From Symsagittifera roscoffensis (lineage: Eukaryota; Xenacoelomorpha; Acoela; Convolutidae), in NCBI RefSeq assembly GCF_963678635.1, contig NC_087065.1, positions 16,916,458 through 16,980,457 on the forward strand: DNA of 64,000 bases, written 5' to 3'. Of the stretch, positions 54,596 to 64,000 are shown piece after piece. The first letter of the stretch is position 1; the number at the start of each line of letters is the position of its first letter. The notes below the pieces were generated by a model. The model saw only the letters and a program-made list of their open reading frames with translations, was not told the origin of the DNA and did no database searches. The position numbers and the translations under genes were made by a program.

Positions 54596-55537
54596 ATATA
54601 TATATTTTTCATTTTTGATAAAAGCATCTGTTTTGAATTGTGTTGAGAATTCACAATCAAAAAATTATTATTAAAATTCGGAAGAAGCGCTTCTTTAAAA
54701 AAAATCTAATCAAAAAATCTATGCTTTTGTTTGTGAATAGATTCTCTGAAAAATATGTAAAGAAAACCACATCAACTTTAGAGCTTCGAATCCATTTTTG
54801 ATTGAATTCTTACAAATTTTGGCCCAATGACGTGGTCATTATTTTTTTGAATAATTGGGTTGTCGATTGTGAGTTTGTTTATGCTCAAAACAACCAGAAA
54901 GCGCTAGAAATTTTTGCATTACCTATAAAATCGAAAAAAGTGCTCTGACTTATTTTCTTTGAATGCAAATATCAGTCAAACAAAGTCAATGCAAACATCT
55001 GAGAGCTTTGTGATTTTTCATGATTTTTTTCTTTCATATTGTTGTTTGGAATTCTAATTCTAAGGTTTTACTAACGTGTCAGTTTTTTAAAATTGTTTGA
55101 TGTTTTAGTCAACCTTTTTGGTTCTGCAACTATAGTCTTAGTATCAGCTCTCTGCTTCAAAACTTGTAACAAAACTTTTAGGTAGGAGTAGTCCTGGTTC
55201 CTACCTGCAGCCTTAATAACATTACTAACTGAACACTACTAGTCAATGATGTTACTAATTCACTCTGAGGTCACACCGTTACCTCCACACTGTTCTAGAT
55301 ATTGCACGATCCAATCCTAGTGGTGAGTTGGCTCACCTTTTGCCGACATATACTTACAACTACTTCATTCTAGTTTATACACAACTTTGAAGTAAATTCA
55401 CCCAAAAAGTTGATTTATATGATGGCGGACATATTTTTTTCCGCGTTAAGAACACTATTTGCTCGTTGGTGATATCCTGAAACTTATCTGCTAAAACCTT
55501 AGTGTGGTTACTTTGATATGGATTAATTAGCATGTAG
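54596..55537. other. Host spacer between elements A and C
   Basis: Starts as the continuation of the duplicated host segment cut by A (aaaagcatctgttttgaattgtgt). The rest is AT-rich without a gene. A short part near 55180-55350 is less AT-rich (cctggttcctacctgcag; gtggtgagttggctcacc), but no feature is recognised. Confidence 0.45.
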
Positions 55538-55946
55538 TGAGTTAGGACCGAGGTGGTTAACTCATAGAGTAATTTCGGATAGGGTACACCGTCTGCTCGT
55601 CACGCTATCTTATTTTCGGCCGGATAGATTCGTGCAACTTCTTAGTCTAATACCGATCCTAATCTTACTCTTATACTATCTAGTCTCAGGGTGTTTAACT
55701 AGTCTCTGCTAGGCTAATAGATCTAGGGTATACTGGTTTATTGCGGCTGCTGAAGTCTTCTTGGAGAGTCAACTAATTTCTAAGTTAAATTCAAATCTCT
55801 CTGGTGCTGAAATTACAAGTAATTCCAGCACTTACAAATAAGTGGGTTGTTAGTTTGATGGATCATGATTGGTTAATATTAAATACTTTACAGTGGTAAA
55901 ATATCTAATTTATCCAATCATAAAATGTAGTTTAGATCAGGTTCCA
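55538..55946 (-). repeat. Element C 3' LTR
   Basis: About 409 bp, beginning TGAGTTAGGACCGAGG and ending GGTTCCA on the plus strand. The palindrome has one mismatch. The flanking 4 bp are gtag; the partner at the other end is not in the window. Confidence 0.9.
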
Positions 55947-56063
55947 CCCATCCGGGTTTTACAGAGTTTTTTTTTTGAATAGTCTTTCTGTATTCTGTAA
56001 TTCAAAGGATGGATGATGAACGTTGGTTTTTGGCGAACATCATATTTCGTCTGGGTTCTCTTG

Positions 56064-56448
56064 TTAGAGAAGTTCCAGGTTCAATCGTAGTGTCTTCTCA
56101 TGACAACGACTGGGTTTTCGCAACAAACTCAAATCTGATTTCAGAATGGTTGGCTATGACAGGTTTTTTCGTTTCATGTAGAGAACTTCTTTGTGTTTGA
56201 CCTTGTCTGGGAATGGCGTGGAGATTGTGCGTGGAGGGGATGCCTGGTTACTCGGATCTGTACGTATACTTGAACATCGAGGTGGTCATTGGTCTAGTTC
56301 AATGAAGTCCTTTTCTCCGAAGTCAAGTCGTACTCTAAATCAAGAGTTGTGATTGTGGGCGGCATATTGATTGTGGTTGGCCATTCTTTTTCGAGTGTAT
56401 TGGGGTCATTTTGTCTTTGGATGTTCGTCTTTGGTGTTGTATGCTGAT
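56064..56448 (-). pseudogene. Terminal ORF region of element C
   Basis: The same region as 53672-54076 of A, with the shared TGA still present and several indels (for example near 56080 and 56178) that break both the sense and the antisense frame. Confidence 0.4.
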
Positions 56449-56642
56449 CTATATACTGCAAGGTATAATTTACATTTTATAAAATTTTTATTAGTTTGGT
56501 GTTTTAATTATGATTTTGGTTAGTTGTTTTCACAAAAGCTTTTTGTTTTAGTTCGGTTATTTTGAAGAGTTACTCACCCTTGAGTACCTCTTATTAAAAA
56601 TAGGAGTGTGGTCACAAAGCGTGGATGTAGCGCGGTGGGTTA

Positions 56643-56673
56643 GGCCGGCTATAGAGCATGCTCAGGACGTCCT
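56643..56673 (-). promoter_or_regulatory. Conserved run of palindromes (element C)
   Basis: GCCGGC, GAGCATGCTC and AGGACGTCCT are kept exactly despite the age of this copy, with both flanking GGTGGGTTAGGCC repeats (plus-strand reading). Confidence 0.5.
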
Positions 56674-56891
56674 CTCTGGTGGGTTAGGCCAGGAGTGGGA
56701 GTATGATTTTGTGCGGTTTCTGTGAGAGGTCCTGTTATGTGATAACGTTTTATGTTGAGTTTATTGTGGTTTTTCTTATGTTTCGTTGGTTGTGTCCTTT
56801 TTTCAAAAATCAAATTGTTTTTGGTATGGGTTTGTCTTTCGACTTTTTTGTGTTTTATTATTTCTTTCTTAGACTTTATAATAGTCTTCAA
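56649..56891 (-). pseudogene. Small Lys/His-rich ORF of element C
   Basis: 80 codons. The first ~70 align with A/B with about six changes. A 2-bp loss after the Thr/Pro-rich part gives a new end (RGRPEHAL). Confidence 0.35.
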
Positions 56892-57465
56892 AAGAATAAA
56901 TTATCCAGTTTTAAACTGGGTTAATCCGGTTTGGGTACCGTTGGTTTCCTTTTCTTAGTCATGCTGTTATTCTATGTGTTGTGGTGTTTAGTAAGCTGCA
57001 TTGGTTAGTTTTGCTTAGTATATAATTCCTTTCCAACCGGGTTAAAGGAAAGTTTGAAACTTGTTATCGTGTGTTAGAGTTGTTGAGTGTGAAAACTTAA
57101 AACTGAAATTCATTATTTAAACAATTCTTCGTGGGCGAGCTTGTGCGAGTTTGGATAGAATTCTTGTGCGAGTGAATAAAAATATCAAAAGGTTAGTACT
57201 GCATTTGCGTTTTATCAATTTACTACATAGAATTTCAATTTTACTGCTAGTTTTGGGGAAAAATTAAGTTACAAATTTTCATCATTATTAGAATTACTGC
57301 TTTTAGGGAAATAATTTATAAATTAATTTACTACATTGGTATGAATTTTATTGAATTTATCTAGTGTAAAATATTAATAGAGTTTTTAAGAATTTGAAGA
57401 AGTTTTCGATTTTTTATTTTTCTTTATTGTATTTTGCAGATGATCGTGAGATGAAGACTAAAAAT
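56892..57465 (-). other. Element C 3' noncoding region
   Basis: The equivalent of 52651-53224 in A. The antisense-strand ATG of the candidate antisense ORF is ATA here (near 57177). Antisense GT and AG dinucleotides are kept. Confidence 0.4.
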
Positions 57466-57544
57466 CTAAATAAAACATGGATAAAGAATGGTTAGTGTTT
57501 TATTTTAAATTTATTAGTTAAGAATATGTATAAATTATACTTAC
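57466..57544 (-). other. Candidate intron of element C
   Basis: 79 nt. Donor CAG|GTAAGT is unchanged and the acceptor reads ccatgttttatttag. Conservation of both ends in the oldest copy supports use of this intron by the family. Confidence 0.5.
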
Positions 57545-57547
57545 CTG

Positions 57548-59339
57548 TTAGTCGTCGGGAAAAAAACCGTGGGGGAAGATGTCGTGGATTATGTCGGAAT
57601 TTGTTAGTAACTTTGCTAGTATGCGAATGATGTTTTTAGTTTGAAGCAGTGGCCAAAGCAATTGAAGTGCTTAAATGGTTTTTAGTTCTTCAGTGCCAAC
57701 TGCAAACTCATAAGGTGTGTTTTGGATGAGATTATATAATTTGTGGTTATATTTAGTGTTGTGGATGAATTCTAATATGGGGATTTCTATAGGTTGAACA
57801 AATTCATGTGGGATAAGGAAGGGTCTGGATTCTTCTGCGTTGAAGGTCTTTGTGATGGGACAAAAAATATACATTTGGGTTATGGGATCATAATTACGAA
57901 GAATACCGTGAAGGTTAGTATCTTTGATGCAATACGTGAAGTTAAGAAAAAATGGTGATGTGAATTTAGAGTTAATAAATTGAAAACGATGGTGTGGTTG
58001 TCTTGATGGAGTGTGTAGGTCAAAGTGATTTTGTATAAAGCGGTAATATGTATATGTGTGGGTTTGTTTAGTGCGTAACATAATGTCGTGTGAGCAGTGC
58101 AAATCTCGTTCATGTGGTGCAAGGAAATGAAAGGTTAGTGAAAATAATTGAAATCTTTCTTTAAAACTTTCGAAAGCTTGTGTGTCGGTTAGTGCTTCAG
58201 AAATGATGTGGTCGAATTTGCGATCAAATATATTGAGTGTAAAAACAAATGGTGTTTTGATGAAAAATTTTTCTGTGATTTGTGGGTTAGCGAAGCGATC
58301 ATCATCTAAAAATTGGTCTTGGTTAGTTCGGATGATGTTATGATCGTAATATTCTAGCGTATATTCGTTAGCTCGGGGTGCAGTGTATGTTTTTAGTGAT
58401 TTTTTATATCCGATGTAAGTAAATTGTCTATGTGTTAGTGGTGTAGTGAGTCGATATAGCATATCTTGATTTCGTTCTATATCGATGTGAGTATTAGATA
58501 AAGGTAGGCAAAGGGGGTTAGTAAAATGATAATATGATGTCCAATGAAGTGTAGGCATTAAAACTTGTTCATCTACAAAACTACGTGTGTCGTTAGTGTC
58601 GTTAGGGGTATTTAAAGTATACTGTGGAAATGAGGGTAAGGTGATGGCTAAAAAATCTTTCGTGTTAGTGTGATTTGGGTGATTAATATATTCACGGGCT
58701 GTTCCTGGTTTTGTTGGAAATGGATGGTTTGGGAATTTTTTTTTTGAAGGTGCGGTAAGCTCTATTAGTGCTAATTGATGATTCGTTGGATGTGGATGAT
58801 GGTGCTAGTGATGCGGTATAAGCTGAAGAGGGTGTAGGGGTAGGTGGGTTTGATGATTCTATGGTTGATGAAATCTGGTTTATAGTTGAGGTGTCAAGGT
58901 GGAAGGGTTGTTGTTGTAAGGTGATAAAATTATCTAGTTCTTGGGAGATTTGGGGGGTATCTGGAGAATTGGAGGATCGGTCTGAATGAAGTGAAGAGTA
59001 GGTTGGGGTAACTTGTGAAGCATAGGAGGGTGTAGAACTGGATGGGAGTGGTTGAAAAGGGGGTTTCAAAAAAACTGAGGGATTGGTTTGAAAATTATTG
59101 GATGGAGATGGTTCAGAGTCTGCAAATTCATCAGGGGTTTCAATATCTGGGTTATTGAGTTGTGAGATGGAGTATAAAACTGAGATATGTGAATTAGTGT
59201 CTGAATTCATGCCTGATGTTATATTATTGGTTGGGAAATCGGGTGGCGGGAAAGCAAAAAGTGGAATTATTGTAATTGGAGTGTTGAGGTTGGTTGGGTG
59301 GGAATTTGAGCGGTGTAGGGATCCAAGTTGTCGGCTCAT
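57548..59339 (-). pseudogene. 602-aa ORF of element C (frameshifted)
   Basis: N-terminal 215 codons are open (58692-59339) and the C-terminal folded part is open at 57671-58558. Frames are broken near 58740 (extra T run) and near 57675. Differences from A/B in the folded part are mostly at silent positions, so the gene was under selection before this copy decayed. Confidence 0.75.
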
Positions 59340-61765
59340 CGTGGGCTAAAAAAATTATTATTTTGAGACTGAAAAGCAGTTGTATGTGGTTGTTCTATAA
59401 TTTGTTCATATGTATTTTCATCTAGTGAATGGTGTGTCATTGTATGTTGAATGGGACTTTGTGATATGGTTGGTCTGAAATTTGGATTATGTGTTATTGC
59501 TAAACTTCGAAAATTTCGTGGGACTAGTGATAATGGATGGTTATGTGGTAGGGGTGGTAACTGTGGTGCTGTAGGCGTTATTTCTAAATTGTTATGTTCC
59601 TCGTCATATGTGTTCTGTCTTGTTGCTATTTTTGTGTTGTATTCTTTTATTTATGCGTCTAAAAGAATTTTGTTTATTGATGATGAAAAAATTCCAAAAA
59701 ATCCTGCAAATAGGATGCGTGCTACACTTGCTTGTCTATTTACTTGTGTGTGTATAGCGCATGTATTATAGATTCCTTTTAAGAGTGAGAAAAGAAATCC
59801 TATAAAGTTAAACATTGCGTATAAAATAGTTAATTTTTCTAAGATGTAATAGGGCCATCCTAGAAAATCAAGAATTTCATTTTTGAGTGTACTAAAGCTA
59901 AAAATATTTATAGGTGAGATATCTTGTGGTCGGTATTTTTCACCGTTGAGATATATATAGTCTTTAATGTCTTTAAAATATCCGCTATAATCTTGTGTAT
60001 AAATGTCTGCAAATCCTGCTGTTTCGGCAAGTTTGCGTAAGTTTTGGTCAATTGATTGTCTTTGTATCGTGTCCATTTGTGTTAATAATTCTTGGAATTG
60101 TTGTGTTCTAATGTGATGTTGTATATAGGATTTTGAATATATTCCAATTGATTGTAAGTCAATATTTGGGTTTCGAACAATAGCTCTAATGCTTTTAGGT
60201 GAAAATTTTTTGAGTGATTGCATTAATGTAGGATATGGGGTAAGAAGGTAATATTTATCTTCATCAGGGTTCAGTTGTACTACATTGTGGCTATTTTCTG
60301 ATCCACATGGGACTGCGGTATCCCAGAAATAGGTTCGTCTTGAAAGTGTGTCAACGAAGTGTACTTTATTCTTATAAAAAATAGGGATTCTTTTATAGCA
60401 TCGTTTATCTTCAAAAACATATAGTGGTGATACTTTTTTGGTACAGGTATAAAACCATAAAATGTTTCCTTCATAGTCTAAAAAATTTGATCTATTGCCT
60501 GATAATAAATATCCTGCGTAGGGTATTTTTAATACTGCTAATGCAAGTGATTGTAGGATTTGTGTTCTTTCTAATTCGCATAGTTGGTGAAGTGTTTCTA
60601 ATTCAGAGAGTGACATTTCTTGAAAAATTCGGCTAATTGTGTAGTCTAATTTCATTTTTATTTTTCCAGTGGTCATGTCGAATCCTTTTTCGTATTCAAC
60701 TAATATTTCAGAGTATTGTGTTTTGTGAAGTGGGTTTCTGTATTTACATGCAAGTTCTGTTTCTTGATATATTTGAAAACGTGTCAATTTATTTTCTATA
60801 TTGTGTATGTTCCTAAAATTAGAACTTTGTTTTCGTGATGGGTTTACTTGTTCATATGGAATGGACTGTATAAAATATTTTTCGTGAAATTTTATCATAC
60901 GAGCGTGTATTTTTGCTACTTGAAATGTTGTACATGTGTCTTCGGGGAACCAAACAATTGTTGCTTGTGTTCGTGTTGTAGGGTCACAATAGCCTTGATC
61001 GTTTTTACAAGGTAATCTAATTCCTTGATAGATCATTGTGTTGTCTGATAAATCGCGTGTGAGTTGTATTTTTTCGAGTTGTTTTTTCCAATCGAAAAAC
61101 ATTATTTCTTGATATCCTTTATTTTTTGTGTCTGCTTTGCAGTTTGATGGGTTATTTATACCAATATGTGGTATCCAGTGTTTATCGTGTATGTCATAAG
61201 TTAATCTTCCGTGTGCGCCGTTGTATGGATATTTTTCGTCTAGTTTTATATGTCCTTGATATCTTTCAAGTTCTGCTTGATGTACAGAATCTGAAAAAAC
61301 TTGGAAATATACTAAATTTCTATCTGTGTTTTTATTTTTTGTGATATTTAGTCTGAGTAACTCGTTTTTACAATCTTCGGGATTGAGATGTAAAAGTCGC
61401 TCTATATTACTCTGGTAGAATGATTCGTGGTCAAGTCGGTTTTTGTTTCCATTTGAGACTTGTGAACAATGTACTTTCTTTTCAGAAAATGTTGCTGTGA
61501 ATTTATATCCTATAACTGTTGTTGCTCGGGCTTTTGAATAAAGTGTCGCTATTACATTTGTTGTTTCTATGGCTTGTGGTTCTGTTTCGCATTGTGATAC
61601 TTGATTTATTGCATATTTGTGTAGTGTTTTTCGCTCGTTTTCGTCACAATCGTAAAGTGTTACTAATAAGTCTTTGGGTCCTGTGCGGGGGGAAGGGTTT
61701 ATGTTTTGATTGGAGGTTACTAGAAAAAAGAGTTGGAGAAAAATCAATATTTTTAGAATATACAT
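59336..61765 (-). pseudogene. env: Env-like glycoprotein of element C
   Basis: 704 codons are open from the signal peptide (MYILKILIFLQLFFLVTSNQ) through the ectodomain and both hydrophobic segments, the longest env frame in the window. It ends at a TAA (59651-59653) replacing a Gln codon just after the membrane region, so the cytoplasmic tail is lost. An in-frame 189-bp deletion near 60653 removes 63 residues of the ectodomain present in A and B. The Cys pattern outside the deletion is retained. Confidence 0.75.
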
Positions 61766-62884
61766 GTGTATGATAATCCTGAGTATGGGTTATAAAATGT
61801 GATGTAACCAATTGTCTTTTTGGTATATCTGTCGTATTTGTATATTACTTCAGTTGTTATAAATGGTGGTGGTAGGGATTGAGCTGTTATATTTGGTGGA
61901 TTTAATGGATAGGGATGTTGAGTAATGTTGTTTAATTTAACCGTGATTTCAAATTTTAATTGTAGACTATTCTGTTGGAGTATTTGGATGTTATGAGCAC
62001 GAATGTCTTCGTGAATGTCTTGTCTATATTGTAGTCTATTTAGTGCCCAGTTGTGGAGTCGGTTATTTCTAGGTGTTGTCCAAATAATGGTGGAGGTGCT
62101 GTGAATGTATTCCAGTCTAGTCTTAAAGGAATATTTGTTGATGATTGTTTTCGATATCTAGCGTCGAGATTATTTGGGAAATTTAAGTTAAAAGGTGGTG
62201 GTGAAATCTGGCTTATTGATGGTGTTGATGGTAGTGATAATGTTTCTGGTAGTGATGAGGATGTTGTTGTATCCGTAGAAATATCTATTGGATCATTGAT
62301 TAAATTTGGTTCACCTTGTGTGAATGAATGTGTTGTCCAATATGGTAGTCGTGATGTTTGGTTTGTAGGGTTAAAGGGATTTTCACGTATTTGTTCAGAT
62401 GTTGGTGTTGAACCTAAGTAATTTGAGGGTAGGCTTGAGGTGCTACGTTGTGAAAGAAGCGTAGGGGTTTCTGGTAATATACCAATGGGGTTTTCTGGAG
62501 TACCTTGTGATGTGGATTGGGGTATATCAAAATGAACTAGGGGAGTTTGAAAATTTCTGTTTCGTCGAGGATGTATAATTTGTCTATTTATTTCTACTGT
62601 ATTTTGGTTTTGACTAGGATTTCGTATTCTACTTAATTCTTGTGGTAATGTTGGGTATAAGTTATATGTTGGTTCACTTAGAGGTGCTTGTCGTTGAACC
62701 GGTTCTAGTGGTTCTGATAAGCGAGCGTGTCGTTCTTCAAAGGTATATGGGTTATCTTGAAAGGAAATTCGTGTAGATAATTGGGGGTTTTGGGTAATTG
62801 AAGGTGGTGTTGGGTTTTCCTGGGATGATGTCGGTGAAGACTGACTGTGTGATTGTTGGTTAGCAATTTTTGATGGTTTTTGAT
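61753..62884 (-). pseudogene. Pro/Ser/Thr-rich ORF of element C
   Basis: The same organisation as in A and B: opens after a TAG-like acceptor position, no ATG, ends inside the env start. At the site of the A/B TGA it has an AGA (Arg) codon, but a 1-bp loss near 62070 breaks the frame downstream. Confidence 0.5.
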
Positions 62885-62887
62885 CTA

Positions 62888-63080
62888 TTCTTTTAGTGAA
62901 AAAATTTATGTTTATTGTAGTATTCTTCTAGAAAAAGAATTAGGAGGATTGTTGCTAGGGCGAATGTGATAATTGCTTTCTTTAAACATTTGCATATTGT
63001 CAAGATGAGAGATGATAGAAATGTTATAAAAATTACAAATAGTTAGAAAATATCTGTTTTCTAAAAATGGTTCGTATCAT
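62888..63080 (-). pseudogene. 62-aa membrane ORF of element C (truncated)
   Basis: The ATG overlapping the 76-aa ORF is present, but a short deletion and a TAA near 63035-63045 end it after ~15 codons. Confidence 0.45.
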
Positions 63081-63307
63081 TTAGATAAGTTTTGTGAATC
63101 GTACCTGTGGATATAGTCAATAGCTTTTGAAAGCTGGAGGTATAGTTCAAATACGGAATAGAAAATTAAAAAAATATTGCAAAAAATGATTAAGATTATT
63201 ACAAAAGATTCAAAGGTATCAAAAAGAAATATGATGAAAGGTTTAAATATTGTGAAAAAGTTTGCGAGAATGTTTAGAATTATGGTAACTGGTCGAGAGA
63301 AGAGCAT
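63077..63307 (-). CDS. 76-aa membrane microprotein of element C
   Basis: Open frame, hydrophobic from about residue 8 to 55 (FVIILIIFCNIFLIFYSVFE), polar end YIHRYDSQNLSK. About 80% identical to B, with hydrophobicity kept, which suggests a real membrane protein. Confidence 0.55.
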   Translation of the reverse strand: MLFSRPVTIILNILANFFTIFKPFIIFLFDTFESFVIILIIFCNIFLIFYSVFELYLQLSKAIDYIHRYDSQNLSK

Positions 63308-63375
63308 TTAAGAAATGGCTTCTCGATCGAATATTTTTTGTTGTTTGAGGCAATTTTCAAGTGTGGTCGAATTAT

Positions 63376-63810
63376 TTATTGGTTTTTTGACAAGTGGGTC
63401 GAGTTTTGGGAAAAATTGTTGGGGGCAAATTTTATGGTGATCGGGAGGTCTTCTTTGTCTTTATTTTCATTTGTCAAATGATCTGGGGTATTTTTGAGAT
63501 TTTTATACTTTAGGCTTTTTTCATTACTTTTTATATTATTTATGGATAATTCTTTGTCAAGAATTGTTGATTGGCAAATATCTAACAATTGGAGTATATT
63601 ATTAACGCGGTAAGCTACTTCATTTATAGGTGAAATTGTAGCATTCGTTTCACAATATCCTAAAAGTCCTAAGGGTAATGTTACTTGATATGGTGTATTA
63701 TTATACACGTGTAATGAAATGATGTCGGAATTCTTGTTTTTCGAATGTTTTATGGATGAGATCATAATTTCGAAAAATTTGTGAATAGTCTTAAATTCGA
63801 AGTCTGACAT
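63376..63810 (-). pseudogene. pol: PR-RT linker fused to spacer by the pol deletion (element C)
   Basis: 144 codons. The first ~95 are the protease-RT linker (MSDFEFKTIHKFFEI). The rest is read from the normally noncoding spacer downstream of integrase and is a chance tail. The junction lies at about 63515-63520 within gaaaaa/gcctaaagta. Confidence 0.75.
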
Positions 63811-64000
63811 AAAAAGTTGTTGTTTATTTTGACTTTTATTTTACTGGTGAACTTGTTTTATTGAAAAATTATATATATTTCCTGATAGTGGTTTCAGGTG
63901 TTTCCGTTGTTGATTGTAAATGGGGTAAAATTTTGAGAAGAATGGTGGTTGTTTGTTTCATTTTCGGAAGAATGTTATGGCTGTATTTTTTGTTTTTGTG
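63811..64000 (-). pseudogene. pro: Element C protease C-terminal part, cut by window end
   Basis: Homologous to 35690-35880 of B (FSIKQVHQ, FFSKFYPIYNQQRKHLKPLSG). It has a TAA near 63841 relative to B (ttttattttactgg). It continues beyond the window. Confidence 0.7.

Larger units (their letters stand above)
55538..64000 (-). mobile_element. Element C: third copy, pol-deleted, runs off window
   Basis: Minus-strand copy starting with its 3' LTR. It contains the 3' accessory region, the 602-aa gene, env, the Pro/Ser-rich ORF and the membrane ORFs, then jumps at about 63515-63520 straight into the protease-RT linker. Relative to B this removes about 31286-35375 (about 4.1 kb: integrase, RNase H, RT). 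The 5' LTR lies outside the window. Its LTR differs from those of A and B by roughly 16 changes, so it is the oldest of the three. Confidence 0.9.

Overview
The window is eukaryotic, AT-rich, repeat-dominated DNA, most likely from an animal. No prokaryotic gene organisation is present. The host species cannot be told from this sequence. Three layers are visible.

(1) 1-16.8 kb is host sequence. It holds a cluster of short non-autonomous hAT-type DNA transposons (MITEs) with GGCTCTTTTCC-like terminal inverted repeats, several nested inside one another with readable 8-bp target duplications. It also holds one plausible 182-codon host reading frame (2222-2770, minus), a broken hAT transposase (5.1-6.15 kb), a 71-nt hairpin, a GC-rich minisatellite followed by a 70-bp palindrome, and about 6 kb of old degenerate tandem repeats with a higher-order period near 3.57 kb.

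(2) 16,834-54,595 is one giant Ty3/gypsy-type LTR retroelement (element A, plus strand). It is split by a second complete copy of the same family in the opposite orientation (element B, 23,083-41,919, minus). Each copy is about 18.8-18.9 kb with 409-410-bp LTRs. Both insertions made a 4-bp ATAT target duplication. A third copy (C, minus) starts at 55,538 and runs off the right edge. It has lost about 4.1 kb covering reverse transcriptase, RNase H and integrase.

(3) Read along its sense strand, the family is: LTR - tRNA primer site - 1.2-kb structured leader with a short upstream ORF - basic 155-aa ORF1 - large Gag with a unique N-terminal half, a capsid-like part and a CCHC knuckle - protease (DSGA) - RT (YLDD) - RNase H - integrase (HHCC, DDE, GPY/F) - two tiny membrane proteins joined by a stop/start overlap - a Pro/Ser/Thr-rich ORF without its own ATG - an envelope-like glycoprotein with signal peptide and C-terminal membrane segment - an unrecognised 602-aa protein joined by ATGA to env - a short intron right after its stop codon - a 3' region with a small Lys-rich ORF, a run of palindromes and a terminal ORF - LTR. 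This is more like a complex retrovirus than an ordinary Ty3 element.

All three copies are damaged by scattered stops and indels, many in homopolymers. The LTR pairs of A and B differ at only 2-3 positions, so those insertions are recent. C is older: its LTR differs by roughly 4% from the others. The extra ORFs, the candidate splicing signals (sense and antisense), the conserved RNA structures and the lesions shared by A and B are the parts most worth follow-up.
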